33,238 bases of DNA, from positions 1-33,238 of the forward strand of contig DXDV01000228.1 of the NCBI GenBank assembly GCA_019115345.1, read 5' to 3'. Source of the DNA: Candidatus Intestinimonas stercorigallinarum. Its GTDB lineage: Bacteria > Bacillota > Clostridia > Oscillospirales > Oscillospiraceae. A program made the translations under genes and the position numbers. The notes beneath the pieces were generated by a model that worked only from the letters and a program-made list of their open reading frames with translations, did no database searches and had not been told where the DNA came from. The stretch's first letter is position 1. Each line of letters begins with the position of its first letter. This document shows positions 23,525 to 31,280 of this stretch, in pieces.

Positions 23525-23540
23525 TAGGGGGCTGTATTCG

Positions 23541-23624
23541 ATGAATAAGGCGAAACTCATGATGGCTCTGACCTCTCTGGTTTCCCTGATCCTGGCCAGC
23601 GGCGCTTACTTCCGCATCCGCTGA
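23541..23624 (+). CDS. 27-residue hydrophobic peptide
   Basis: Too short for the ORF track. ATG is preceded by GGGGGCT about 8 to 14 bases upstream. The product has a basic N-terminus (MNKAKLMM), one membrane-length hydrophobic stretch (ALTSLVSLILASGAYF) and a basic end (RIR). The architecture fits a single-helix membrane microprotein that could bind the HD-GYP membrane domain encoded next. It has no Cys or Ser in a cyclisable position typical of AgrD peptides, so it is not called a pheromone. Alternatively it is a leader peptide. Confidence 0.45.
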   Translation: MNKAKLMMALTSLVSLILASGAYFRIR

Positions 23625-23640
23625 CCACGCCTTCCGCTCC

Positions 23641-23661
23641 GGGCGGCCGATGCGGCCGCCC
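23641..23661 (+). promoter_or_regulatory. Hairpin between peptide and HD-GYP genes
   Basis: GGGCGGCCG and CGGCCGCCC form a perfect 9-bp stem with an ATG loop, 35 bases ahead of the HD-GYP start. There is no T-run. It may block RNA decay or modulate read-through from the peptide gene. Confidence 0.45.
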
Positions 23662-23696
23662 AGGGCGGTCCGCACTTCCTTACGCTGGAGGCTGCT

Positions 23697-25016
23697 ATGA
23701 GTCGTATCGGAAAATGGTATATGCGTTTGATCGGCGCCATTGGAATTGTCATCGCCCTCCATTCCGCTTGGCGCTTCTTCTTTTCGCCGTCTCCTCTCTG
23801 GTCGCCTGAAAAGCTGCCTACCTTCTGTAGCCTCCTGCTCCTCTCCTGGATCTGCTACTGCCTGCCCCTCTATGTCCGCGACGACTGCACGGTAGACCTC
23901 TCTTTTATCAGTATTCAGGCCTCCATCCTGACCCTGGGACCGGAGGCCGCTGTGATTATCAGCCTGATTTCCTATCCCATCTCCATCAGCTCCACCCCGG
24001 GCGGGAAGGAGTATATCCATATTTTCAACACCGCGCCCATCAAAACCTTCTTCAACATCGGCAACTGCAATATTTCCCTCTGGGTGGGCGGCTTGGCCTA
24101 CTACGCTTTTGGGGGCACGCCCGGCAACATCACCCTTCCCGGCGTCCTCCCTCCCGCCTTTTTCTACATCGCCGTCTCCATGGCGGCCAATGTGGCCGTC
24201 ATTTTTTTCTATTATCGATTCAGCCACGACGGGGACCTCTCCAACGTCCTCATCCCCTTGATCCTGGGTCTCCTGCCCAGCATCGCCCTCTCCTCTCCCA
24301 TCGGCTACTTCCTGGCCATGCTGCTGGTCATGGACAACGGCGTCTGGCTGGCATTGCTGTTCATGCTCCCCCTGCTGCTGGCCCGGTATTCCTTCAAGCT
24401 CTATCTGGACGGCAGGCGGCAGCAGTTCAGCATCATCAAGGCCTTCGCCGCCGCTCTGGACGCCAAAGACGCCTACACCCAGGGCCACTCCAGCCGGGTG
24501 GCCGCCTACACCGTCCAGATCGCCACCGCCATGCATCTCCCGGAGCGCCGGGTGCGCCGTCTGGCCGACGCCGCTGTGTTCCATGACATCGGAAAGATCG
24601 GCGTTCCCGACTCCATCCTGCAAAAGCCGGGCGCGCTGACGCCCGAGGAGCGGGCCGTCATCCAGCGCCATCCCCAGACCGGCGTGGACATTCTGCGGGA
24701 GCTGGACTCCTATCAGGAGCTCCTCCCTCTCATCCTCCATCACCACGAGTTTTACGACGGCAGAGGCTATCCCGACGGCACCAAGGGCGACGAGATCTCC
24801 CTGGACACCTATATCCTGGGGGCGGCCGACGCCTTCGACGCCATCACCAGCGACCGTCCCTACCGGCATGGACGATCCACGCAGGACGCTGTGGCCATTC
24901 TTCTGGAAGAATCCGGCAAGCAGTTCCACCCCGACGTGGTGGCCGTGGTGGCCGACATGGCGGCCCGGGGAGAGCTGGGGCCGGACGCCCTCGAGGAGGA
25001 GGACGCCTCATGCTGA
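23697..25016 (+). CDS. Membrane-bound HD-GYP phosphodiesterase
   Basis: The 439-residue protein has GGAGG seven bases before its ATG. Residues 1-235 hold about six to seven membrane helices forming a MASE-type sensor region. Residues 245-420 are an HD-GYP domain: HSSRVAAYTVQIA, HDIGK with metal ligands His296-Asp297, the HHH cluster at 348-350 and DGRGYPDG with the GYP triplet (357-359). HD-GYP enzymes hydrolyse c-di-GMP to GMP or pGpG, so this protein would lower c-di-GMP in response to a membrane signal. All catalytic motifs look intact. No GGDEF partner is present in the window. It overlaps the DUF5317 gene by seven bases. Confidence 0.9.
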   Translation: MSRIGKWYMRLIGAIGIVIALHSAWRFFFSPSPLWSPEKLPTFCSLLLLSWICYCLPLYVRDDCTVDLSFISIQASILTLGPEAAVIISLISYPISISSTPGGKEYIHIFNTAPIKTFFNIGNCNISLWVGGLAYYAFGGTPGNITLPGVLPPAFFYIAVSMAANVAVIFFYYRFSHDGDLSNVLIPLILGLLPSIALSSPIGYFLAMLLVMDNGVWLALLFMLPLLLARYSFKLYLDGRRQQFSIIKAFAAALDAKDAYTQGHSSRVAAYTVQIATAMHLPERRVRRLADAAVFHDIGKIGVPDSILQKPGALTPEERAVIQRHPQTGVDILRELDSYQELLPLILHHHEFYDGRGYPDGTKGDEISLDTYILGAADAFDAITSDRPYRHGRSTQDAVAILLEESGKQFHPDVVAVVADMAARGELGPDALEEEDASC

Positions 25017-25558
25017 TCCTGGCGGTCCTCTGCGCCATCTGCGTGGGCTATCTCGCCGGGGGCCGGCTCTCCCGATTTGAAGGGGCGGGGCTCGCCTGGC
25101 TGGGTCTGCCGGTGGCCGCTCTTCTGCTCCAAGAACTGCTTCTCCCCCGTCTCACCGGCCTGCATTTCCTGCTGGTCCCCCTCTCCTACGCCCTGCTCTT
25201 TCTCTTCCTCTGGAGGAACCGGCACCTGGTCAAGACCGCCCTGCTCTGCGGCCTGGGCTGGGGCTGCAACGCCCTGGTCATCTGCGCCAACGGCTTCCGC
25301 ATGCCGGTGTCCGCCGGCGCGGCGGCCCACCTCTCCCCTCAGGGGCTCGCCGCCCTGACGGCGGGCGAGATCCCCATGTACGCCCTGGCCGGTCCGGAGA
25401 CCCGGCTCCTCTTTCTGGGCGATGTGCTCTACTGCCCCCTGCCTCTGTTGGGCGGCTTTGCCAGCGTGGGGGACCTTCTCCTGGCCGCCGGACTCTTTTT
25501 CTGTCTGCTCCGGGTCATGGACCCCACCCGCCTGCCCCGCTGGATGAAAAGCGGTTGA
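25010..25558 (+). CDS. DUF5317 membrane protein
   Basis: The 182-residue protein starts with ATGCTGA overlapping the HD-GYP stop and has GGAGGAGGA upstream. It has about five membrane helices. The DUF5317 hallmarks are visible: NGFRMPVS, then MYALAGPETRLLFLGDVLYC followed by FASVGDLLLAAGL. DUF5317 genes often accompany membrane HD-GYP genes in Clostridia and Actinobacteria. The function is unknown. A role as a membrane partner of the phosphodiesterase is inferred from overlap and co-occurrence. Confidence 0.85.
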   Translation: MLILAVLCAICVGYLAGGRLSRFEGAGLAWLGLPVAALLLQELLLPRLTGLHFLLVPLSYALLFLFLWRNRHLVKTALLCGLGWGCNALVICANGFRMPVSAGAAAHLSPQGLAALTAGEIPMYALAGPETRLLFLGDVLYCPLPLLGGFASVGDLLLAAGLFFCLLRVMDPTRLPRWMKSG

Positions 25559-25566
25559 ACCAAGCT

Positions 25567-25604
25567 AAGCTGAAACGGCTGCCCATTAGGGCAGCCGTCA
25601 GCTT
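25567..25604 (+). terminator. Terminator of the HD-GYP unit
   Basis: AAGCTG-ACGGCTGCCC pairs with GGGCAGCCGT-CAGCTT around ATTA (16 bp, two unpaired A). It is eight bases after the DUF5317 stop. The following repeat hairpin supplies the T-run GGCTTTTTCT. Confidence 0.65.
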
Positions 25605-25762
25605 GTAGAAAAAGCCCACTTTGGCTTTTTCTGCAAGCTGCTGACTTTTTCGATTTCATCGAAAAAGTTCCTGACTACACGCGAAAGTGGGGGCTCACCG
25701 CCCCCCTTTCACACTTTTCCCCCGTGGCTTGTTTTGCGTGGTGCCACTTTTTCGACAAGCTG
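25605..25762 (+). repeat. Modular hairpin-rich intergenic repeat, copy 1
   Basis: This stretch contains two consecutive hairpins (AGAAAAAGCC...GGCTTTTTCT and ACTTTTTCGAT...ATCGAAAAAGT), then a conserved string (CACGCGAAAGTGGGGGCTCA, CACTTTTCCCCCGTGGCTTG) and ends in TTCGACAAGCTG. The same modules occur in inverted orientation at 28673-28873. It lies between the convergent DUF5317 and MATE genes, and codes for no protein. Confidence 0.75.
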
Positions 25763-25790
25763 AAACGGCTGCCCATTCGGGCGGCCGTTT
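25763..25790 (-). terminator. Terminator of the MATE gene
   Basis: AAACGGCTGCCC and GGGCGGCCGTTT pair (one G-U) around ATTC, 28 bases after the MATE stop. It is nearly identical to the stem at 25567-25604, giving direct repeats on both sides of copy 1. Confidence 0.6.
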
Positions 25791-25818
25791 TCTGTCTCCG
25801 CATTCTCCGCATTTGATT

Positions 25819-27180
25819 TTACAGGCGGGGCGCCGCCTCCAGGCGTCCCATGGGCCGGTAGACCACAAAGTACATGGTGGTGAAGCAGGCCAGGCCCCCC
25901 AGGAACTGTGAGGCCGCCTCAGCCATGAACACGCCGTTGGTGCCGAACAGGAGGGGCAGCGCCAGCGTGAGAGGGGCGTTGATGAAGGCCTTCCGCAGGA
26001 GGGAGAAGAAGATGGCGTGCCGGGCCTTGCCCAGGGCGGTGAAGATGGACTGGCCCGCCAGCTGGAGGGACATGAACATGAAGAGGGCGAAGTAGGTCCG
26101 CAGGGCGGGGATGCCCGCCTGGACCAGGGCCTCCTCGGTGGTAAAGAGACGGATGAGGGGCTCGGGCAGGGCCATGATGACGGCCCAGGCCGCCACCGAG
26201 TAGGCCACCACCACCGCGCTGGTGAAGCGGATGCCCGTCCGCACCCGGCCATACTGCCCGCCACCGTAGTTGAAGCCCAGCACCGGCTGGGCGCCGTTGG
26301 AGACGCCGGTGAGGGGCATGACCACCACCTCCCGGATGGAGTTGACGATGGTCATGACCCCTACGTAGAGGTCGCCGCCCCAGGTCTGGAGGGTGGCGTT
26401 GCACACCACCTGGACCAGGCTGTTGGTGAGGTTGACGAAAAAGCCCGCCAGGCCCAGGGAGAGGATGCGCTTCACCCGCCGGGAGGTGAGGACCATCCGG
26501 CTCAGCCGCAGGCGCAGGATGGCCTTTTTCCCGGTGAGGAAATGGAGGACCCACACCGCCGAACAGCCCTGGGCCAAAATGGTGGCCAGGGCCGCCCCCT
26601 GGACCCCCAGGTCCAGGACAAAGATAAAGATGGGGTCCAGCACGATGTTGACCACCGCCCCCAGGCCCACCGTCATCATGCCGGTCTTGGCGAAGCCCTG
26701 GGAGTTGATGAAGGGGTTGAGGCCCAGGCTCACCATGACGAAAATGGTGCCCAGGAGGTAGATGGTGAGATAGGCGTCGGCGTAGGGGAAGGTGGCGTCG
26801 CTGGCCCCGAAGAGGTAGAGCATGGGCTTTTTGATGAGGAGGCAGACCGCTGTGGCCAGCACGCCCAGGATGAGGAGGAGGGTGAAGGAGTTGCCCATGA
26901 CGTACTCGGCCTCCTCGTTCTCCCCCTTGCCCCGGTAGATGGAGCACAAGGGGGCGCCGCCCATGCCGCAGAGGTTGGCAAAGCCCATGAGGATGGAGAT
27001 GATGGGCATAGTGAGGCCCAAGCCGGTGAGAGCCAAATGGCCCGGCAGACGGCCCAGGTACATCCGGTCCACCACGCTGTAAAGGACGTTGATGAGCTGA
27101 GCCATGGTCATGGGGGCGGCCAGGGACAGGATGGTCTTTGGGATGCTCCCTTTGGAAAAATCGTTTCTCTGCTGTGCCAT
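25819..27180 (-). CDS. MATE-family multidrug/cation exporter
   Basis: The 453-residue start (MAQQRNDFSKGSIPKTILSL) has GGAGGAG eight bases upstream. About 12 membrane helices in two halves are typical of MATE proteins, with the N-terminal LSLAAPMTMAQLINVLYSVV, a DRMYLGRLPG loop and NPFINSQGFAKTGM in the first half. MATE exporters use Na+ or H+ gradients to expel cationic drugs or metabolites. The substrate cannot be predicted. It is divergent from the M20 amidohydrolase, and a palindrome in its leader may be a regulator site. Confidence 0.9.
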   Translation of the reverse strand: MAQQRNDFSKGSIPKTILSLAAPMTMAQLINVLYSVVDRMYLGRLPGHLALTGLGLTMPIISILMGFANLCGMGGAPLCSIYRGKGENEEAEYVMGNSFTLLLILGVLATAVCLLIKKPMLYLFGASDATFPYADAYLTIYLLGTIFVMVSLGLNPFINSQGFAKTGMMTVGLGAVVNIVLDPIFIFVLDLGVQGAALATILAQGCSAVWVLHFLTGKKAILRLRLSRMVLTSRRVKRILSLGLAGFFVNLTNSLVQVVCNATLQTWGGDLYVGVMTIVNSIREVVVMPLTGVSNGAQPVLGFNYGGGQYGRVRTGIRFTSAVVVAYSVAAWAVIMALPEPLIRLFTTEEALVQAGIPALRTYFALFMFMSLQLAGQSIFTALGKARHAIFFSLLRKAFINAPLTLALPLLFGTNGVFMAEAASQFLGGLACFTTMYFVVYRPMGRLEAAPRL

Positions 27181-27204
27181 CCCGGCCTCTCCTCCTTGTG
27201 CAAC

Positions 27205-27218
27205 GTCCCATTTGGGAC
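27205..27218. promoter_or_regulatory. Palindromic operator candidate in the MATE leader
   Basis: GTCCCA-TT-TGGGAC is a perfect dyad 25 bases upstream of the MATE start codon and downstream of its promoter. A second dyad, CACCCGC-CT-GCGGGTG, lies at 27238-27253. Either may be an operator or a leader RNA stem. Confidence 0.4.
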
Positions 27219-27272
27219 TATACTGTAAGCGGAAGCACACCCGCCTGCGGGTGAAAAATTCATGTAAAAATT

Positions 27273-27301
27273 ATTATAGTACAAAATCCGGGCGGACACA
27301 A
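27273..27301 (-). promoter_or_regulatory. Promoter of the MATE gene
   Basis: On the minus strand TTGTGT and a perfect TATAAT are separated by 17 bases. The leader to the ATG at 27180 is about 86 bases. No equally clear promoter was found for the divergent amidohydrolase. Confidence 0.7.
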
Positions 27302-27363
27302 CTGTCGTGCGGCACAAAAAGCGCCGTCCCGCCCCGCGGCATTTGAGAAAAGAGGGTATGCAA

Positions 27364-28548
27364 ATGGACATCTTGTTGGAGCAGGCCACGGCCCTTCTCC
27401 CCGAACTGAAGGCCCTGAAGGAGGACCTCCACCGCCACCCGGAGCTGAGCTGGCGGGAAAGGCGCACCACCGCCCTTTTGAGGGAACGGCTCGCCGCCCT
27501 GGGCCTGGAGCTCATCGACCTGGGCATGGAGACCGGCTGCGCCGCCCTCCTCCGGGGCGGGAGGCCGGGGCCCACCGTGGCCCTCCGGGCCGACATCGAC
27601 GCCATCGTCCAGGAGACCCCGGAGGAGGGGGAGGTGGTGTCGGAGGCGCCCGGCGTCATGCACGCCTGCGGCCACGACTTCCATACCGCCGGACTCTATG
27701 GGGCCGCCCGCCTGCTCTCCGCCATGCGGGATGGGCTGGCCGGAAACGTGGCCTTTCTCTTCCAGCCCGCCGAGGAGACCACCGGCGGGGCCCGGGCCAT
27801 GCTGGCCCACGGCCTGTGGGAAAAGCTGCCCGCCAAACCGGCCTGCGTCTTTGGCCTCCACAACCGGCCCCAGCTCCCCACGGGAACGGTGGCCGTCCAG
27901 GAGGGGCCCCTCATGTCGGAGAAGGCCAACTTCACCGTCGTCCTCCACGGCCGCACCGGCCACGGCGGCACTCCTCAAAAGTGCGTGGACGTCATCGTCC
28001 CGGCGGCGGCCATCGTCCAGGCCGTCCAATCCATCGTCAGCCGCAACACCGCCCCGGAGGACCCCCTGGTGTGCGCCGTCTGCTCCATCCACGCCGGAAC
28101 CCCGGAGAACTTCGCCCCCGACCTCCTCACCATGACGGGGAGCATCCGGGCCTTCTCCCATGAGACCAGGATGATGGCCCAGACACGGCTGGAAGCCATC
28201 GTCCGGGACATCTCCGCCGCCTACGGCTGTACCAGTGACTTCGACTGCCGGGAGGCCGCCCCCCTCCTCTCCAACTCCCCCGCCATGACCGCCCTGGCCC
28301 GGCGGGCGGCGGCCTCGGTGCTGGGGGAGGACCACATCGTGGGCGCCGCCCCGGAGATGAGCTCGGAGGATTTCCCGGAATTCGGCCGGGAGGTCCCTTA
28401 CTTCTTCTACTGGCTGGGCTCCGGCTTTCCGGACCGGGAGAACGCCGGCTGGCACAGCCCCAAATTCCGCACCGACGATTCCGCCCTGCCCATCGCCGCC
28501 GCCCTGCTGGCCCGCTCCGCCCTGGAGGGGCTGGCCTGGACGCCATAG
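27364..28548 (+). CDS. M20-family amidohydrolase (aminoacylase/hippurate hydrolase-like)
   Basis: The second ATG (27364, 394 residues, MDILLEQATALLPELKALKE) was chosen because AGAGGGT is seven bases upstream and too close to the first. The two-metal M20D core is visible: DLHRHPELSWRE, VALRADIDAI, VMHACGHDFHTA with metal ligands, FQPAEE with the catalytic Glu and a C-terminal SSEDFPEF. A dimerisation lid domain lies at about 185-300. Such enzymes hydrolyse N-acyl amino acids or dipeptide-like amides in the cytosol. Divergence from a MATE exporter is compatible with detoxification or release of an N-acyl compound (inference). Confidence 0.88.
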   Translation: MDILLEQATALLPELKALKEDLHRHPELSWRERRTTALLRERLAALGLELIDLGMETGCAALLRGGRPGPTVALRADIDAIVQETPEEGEVVSEAPGVMHACGHDFHTAGLYGAARLLSAMRDGLAGNVAFLFQPAEETTGGARAMLAHGLWEKLPAKPACVFGLHNRPQLPTGTVAVQEGPLMSEKANFTVVLHGRTGHGGTPQKCVDVIVPAAAIVQAVQSIVSRNTAPEDPLVCAVCSIHAGTPENFAPDLLTMTGSIRAFSHETRMMAQTRLEAIVRDISAAYGCTSDFDCREAAPLLSNSPAMTALARRAAASVLGEDHIVGAAPEMSSEDFPEFGREVPYFFYWLGSGFPDRENAGWHSPKFRTDDSALPIAAALLARSALEGLAWTP

Positions 28549-28560
28549 AGGGAGAAAAAC

Positions 28561-28601
28561 CGGCCCGGCGCTCATTTGAGAGCGCCGGGCTGGCCGCTTT
28601 T
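28561..28601 (+). terminator. Terminator of the amidohydrolase gene
   Basis: GCCCGGCGCTC and GAGCGCCGGGC form a perfect 11-bp stem around ATTTGA, followed within eight bases by TTTT. Confidence 0.75.
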
Positions 28602-28630
28602 CATCAGGGTCCATGAACGTTTCTTTCGCC

Positions 28631-28654
28631 TGCTTTTCTTTTCAAAGAAAAGCA
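28631..28654. repeat. Perfect A/T-rich hairpin
   Basis: TGCTTTTCTTT and AAAGAAAAGCA flank a TC loop. It lies between the amidohydrolase terminator and repeat copy 2 and may be an outer module of the same intergenic element. Confidence 0.55.
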
Positions 28655-28672
28655 GAGCGAGACTGCGGAAAG

Positions 28673-28873
28673 AGTGGCACTACGTAAAACAAGCCACGGG
28701 GGAAAAGTGTGAAAGGGGGTCAGGACTGCCGGTGGCAGTCCTGATGCCTTCGGGCGAAGCCACACTGGAACAGGTGAGCCCCCACTTTCGCGTGCAGTCA
28801 GGAACCTTTTCGATGAAATCGAAAAGGTCAGCAGCTTGTCGAAAAAGCCCAACTTGGCTTTTTCGACAAGCTG
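28673..28873 (-). repeat. Modular hairpin-rich intergenic repeat, copy 2
   Basis: Reading the minus strand, this contains the same succession as copy 1 at 25605-25762: two hairpins (CTTGTCGAAAAAGCC... and TTTTCGATTTCATCGAAAA), CACGCGAAAGTGGGGGCTCA, and the CACTTTTCCCCCGTGGCTTG module. Relative to copy 1 it has an extra segment of about 53 bases (28729-28782) containing the perfect hairpin CAGGACTGCC-GGT-GGCAGTCCTG. It abuts the cysS stop codon and sits between convergent genes. Confidence 0.75.
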
Positions 28874-28874
28874 G

Positions 28875-30323
28875 TCAGATGCGCTTCCAGACGGCGCCGC
28901 CGGGCACGTCGGTGACCTCGACGCCCATGGCCTTGAGCTGGTCGCGGATGGCGTCGGCCTCGGCGAAGTTCTTGGTCTTCTTGGCCTCGCCCCGGCGGAG
29001 GACCAGGGCGTCGATCTCGGCGTCCCCCTCGCCGGTGACGGTGTAGCCGCCGGCGGAGGCGGTGGTGGTGGCCTTGGCCTGCTCCGCCCGCTTGGCCTCG
29101 GCCTTTTTCAGCAGGTCCAGCCCCAGCACCTGGTCGAACCTGCCCGTCAGGGCCAGCTTGTCGGCGTCGGAGAGGTCCTTGGCCTTGAGGACGTCGTAGA
29201 GCCGGGTGACGCCCAGGGAGGTGTTGAGGTCGTTGCCCAGGGCCTCCTTGAAGGCGTCGTCGTACTTGGCCATGGCGGCCTCGTCGGCGGTCCCCTCCGT
29301 CTTGAGGGCGGCCACCCGGCCCACCAGCTTCTCGTAGGCGGCCTTGGCGTTGTCCAGGTTCTCGTAGGAGAATACCAGGGCCTTCCGGTAGTGGGACTGG
29401 AGGCAGAAGAGGCGGTAGACCAGGGGGTCGTAGCCCTTCTCCTCCAGGGTGGAGACGGTGGTGAACTCCCCCTTGGACTTGCTCATCTTGCCGCCGGTGG
29501 TGTCCAGGTGGGCGATGTGGACCCAGTACCTGCACCAGGGGTGGCCCAGATAGGCCTCGGACTGGGCGATCTCATTGGTGTGGTGGGGGAAGGCGTTGTC
29601 CACGCCGCCGCAGTGGATGTCCAGGTACTCCCCCAGATATTTCATGGAGATGCAGGAGCACTCGATGTGCCAGCCGGGGTAGCCCACTCCCCAGGGGGAA
29701 TCCCACTTGAGGGCCTGGTCCTCGAACTTGCTCTTGGTGAACCAGAGGACGAAGTCGGTCTTGTTCCGCTTGTTCTCGTCGGCCTCCACGCCCTCCCGGA
29801 CGCCCACCGCCAGGTCCTCCTCGTCGTGGTCGTTAAAGACGTAGTAGTGGTCCAGCTTGGAGGTGTCGAAGTAGACGTTGCCGCCGGCGAAGTAGGCGTA
29901 GCCGGTGTCCATGAGCTTGGTGATGACCTTGATATAGCTGTCGATCATGCCGGTGGCAGGCTGGACCACGTCGGGGTACTTGATGTTGAGCTTCCTGCAG
30001 TCGGCGAAGAAGGCGTCGGTGTAGAACTGGGCGATCTCCATGACGGTCTTGTGCTCCCGCTGGGCCCCCTTGAGCATCTTGTCCTCGCCGGTGTCGGCGT
30101 CGGAGGACAGATGGCCCACGTCGGTGATGTTCATGACCCGGGTAACGTCGTAGCCGTCGTACCGGAGGAACTTCTCCAGCACGTCCTCCATGAGGTAGCT
30201 GCGCAGGTTGCCGATGTGGGCGAAGTGGTAGACGGTGGGGCCGCAGGTGTACATGCTCACCTTGCCGGGGGTATGGGGGACGAAGTCCTCCCGGGTGTGG
30301 GAGGCGGAATTGTAGAGTTTCAT
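28875..30323 (-). CDS. cysS: Cysteinyl-tRNA synthetase
   Basis: The 482-residue protein starts with ATG eight bases after GGAG. Class I signatures are intact: HIGN at 36-39 (the CysRS form of HIGH) and KMSKS at 279-283. Zinc ligands Cys27, Cys222, His247 and Glu251 are in place. It charges tRNA-Cys in the cytosol. The C-terminal part, after a Lys/Ala-rich linker, ends with the usual anticodon-binding EADAIRDQLKAMGVEV. It is second in a two-gene operon 18 bases after cysE, behind a T-box leader. Confidence 0.96.
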   Translation of the reverse strand: MKLYNSASHTREDFVPHTPGKVSMYTCGPTVYHFAHIGNLRSYLMEDVLEKFLRYDGYDVTRVMNITDVGHLSSDADTGEDKMLKGAQREHKTVMEIAQFYTDAFFADCRKLNIKYPDVVQPATGMIDSYIKVITKLMDTGYAYFAGGNVYFDTSKLDHYYVFNDHDEEDLAVGVREGVEADENKRNKTDFVLWFTKSKFEDQALKWDSPWGVGYPGWHIECSCISMKYLGEYLDIHCGGVDNAFPHHTNEIAQSEAYLGHPWCRYWVHIAHLDTTGGKMSKSKGEFTTVSTLEEKGYDPLVYRLFCLQSHYRKALVFSYENLDNAKAAYEKLVGRVAALKTEGTADEAAMAKYDDAFKEALGNDLNTSLGVTRLYDVLKAKDLSDADKLALTGRFDQVLGLDLLKKAEAKRAEQAKATTTASAGGYTVTGEGDAEIDALVLRRGEAKKTKNFAEADAIRDQLKAMGVEVTDVPGGAVWKRI

Positions 30324-30341
30324 GCTTCTAGCTCCTATTCT

Positions 30342-30995
30342 TCAAACATTTTCCGCTCTGTGTTGCTCGTCGATATATTTCTCCAGCCACTCCAGCCGGG
30401 AGGAGAGGGCCTGGAGCTCCTTCTGCACCGGGTCGGTGACGTGGATCTGGTCCACGGAGGAGGCGTAGTCCACCTTTTCCCCGGCGATGCGGACCACCCG
30501 GGCGGGGACGCCCACGGCGGTGGCCTCCGGGGGGATCTCGGTGAGGACCACGGCGTTGGCGGCGATGCGGGCGCCGTCCCCCACCTTAAAGGGCCCCAGC
30601 ACCTTGGCCCCGGCGGAGACCATCACGTTGTTGCCCAGGGTGGGGTGGCGCTTGCCCTGGTCCTTGCCGGTGCCGCCCAGGGTGACCCCGTGGTAGATGA
30701 GGCAGTCGTCCCCGATCTCGGTGGTCTCGCCGATGACGATGCCCATGCCGTGGTCGATGACGAAGCGGCGGCCGATCCGCGCGCCGGGATGGATCTCAAT
30801 GCCGGTGAGGTGCCGGGCCAGCTGGGAATTGAGGCGGGCCAGGAAAAAGCACTTGTGCCGGTAGAGCCAGTGGGACACCCGGTGGAAGATGAGGGCGTGG
30901 ACGCCGGGATAGAGGAGAAAGATCTCCAGCTTGCTCCGGGCCGCCGGGTCTCGGGCCTGATATGCGCCCAGGGTCTCAGATAGTCGTTTGAACAT
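30342..30995 (-). CDS. cysE: Serine O-acetyltransferase
   Basis: The 217-residue start (MFKRLSETLGAYQARDPAAR) has GGGAGGT five bases upstream. The longer ORF runs through the T-box. An N-terminal helical part (residues 1-60) precedes a left-handed beta-helix of hexapeptide repeats (IDHGMGIVIGETTEIGDDCL, YHGVTLGGTG, VGDGARIAANAVVL). It transfers acetyl from acetyl-CoA to serine, giving O-acetylserine for cysteine synthesis. The short N-terminus is the epsC/Firmicutes type. A C-terminal helical tail (about 178-217) is longer than in the E. coli enzyme. Pairing with cysS links cysteine supply to tRNA charging. Confidence 0.93.
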   Translation of the reverse strand: MFKRLSETLGAYQARDPAARSKLEIFLLYPGVHALIFHRVSHWLYRHKCFFLARLNSQLARHLTGIEIHPGARIGRRFVIDHGMGIVIGETTEIGDDCLIYHGVTLGGTGKDQGKRHPTLGNNVMVSAGAKVLGPFKVGDGARIAANAVVLTEIPPEATAVGVPARVVRIAGEKVDYASSVDQIHVTDPVQKELQALSSRLEWLEKYIDEQHRAENV

Positions 30996-31035
30996 GGGGT
31001 ACCTCCCGTTCTGGGGGGGACCGCAGGGGGACGCG

Positions 31036-31071
31036 AAAAGCGCCTCCCATGCCCGAAGGCATGAGAGGCGC
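31036..31071 (-). terminator. T-box regulatory terminator
   Basis: On the minus strand GCGCCTCTCATGCC and GGCATGGGAGGCGC pair around TTCG and are followed by TTTT. This is the conditional terminator of the T-box leader. It lies about 41 bases before the cysE start. Confidence 0.85.
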
Positions 31072-31274
31072 CGTATCCACGCACGCGGTTCCACTCTCGT
31101 TTCTCGCTCATGGGCCGGTAACGGGGCCAGCCGTGGGGCATTACGCCCCCGCGCTCCCGGATGCACTTCACACGGGACTGCCGTGGGACCGCTTTCAGCC
31201 GGTGACGGTCCCTCTCTTTCCGGTGTGCCCCCCGCGCTACTCTTTCCGTTCCTCGCGCCGGTTTCTCCTATGTC
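31036..31274 (-). promoter_or_regulatory. T-box leader, cysteine-specific
   Basis: The minus strand carries the invariant T-box sequence GAGTGGAACCGCG (31098-31086) ahead of the terminator. Upstream, the S-turn of Stem I is visible as AGTA (31241-31238) and GAA, followed by TGC at 31165-31163 then A. TGC is a cysteine codon, which fits the cysE-cysS genes it controls. GTG (valine) one base earlier is the alternative reading. Uncharged tRNA-Cys should bind and stabilise the antiterminator, so the operon is expressed when cysteine is scarce. Confidence 0.9.
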
Positions 31275-31280
31275 TCTAGT

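Noticed and set aside
23541-23624. AgrD-type autoinducer peptide
   Set aside because: No conserved Cys/Ser or acidic tail, and no AgrB gene nearby.
25605-28873. Composite transposon
   Set aside because: The repeats do not encode or border a transposase, and no target-site duplications were recognised.
28836-30983. 715-residue plus-strand ORF
   Set aside because: Antisense of cysS and cysE, which have clear family motifs. The start lies in repeat copy 2.
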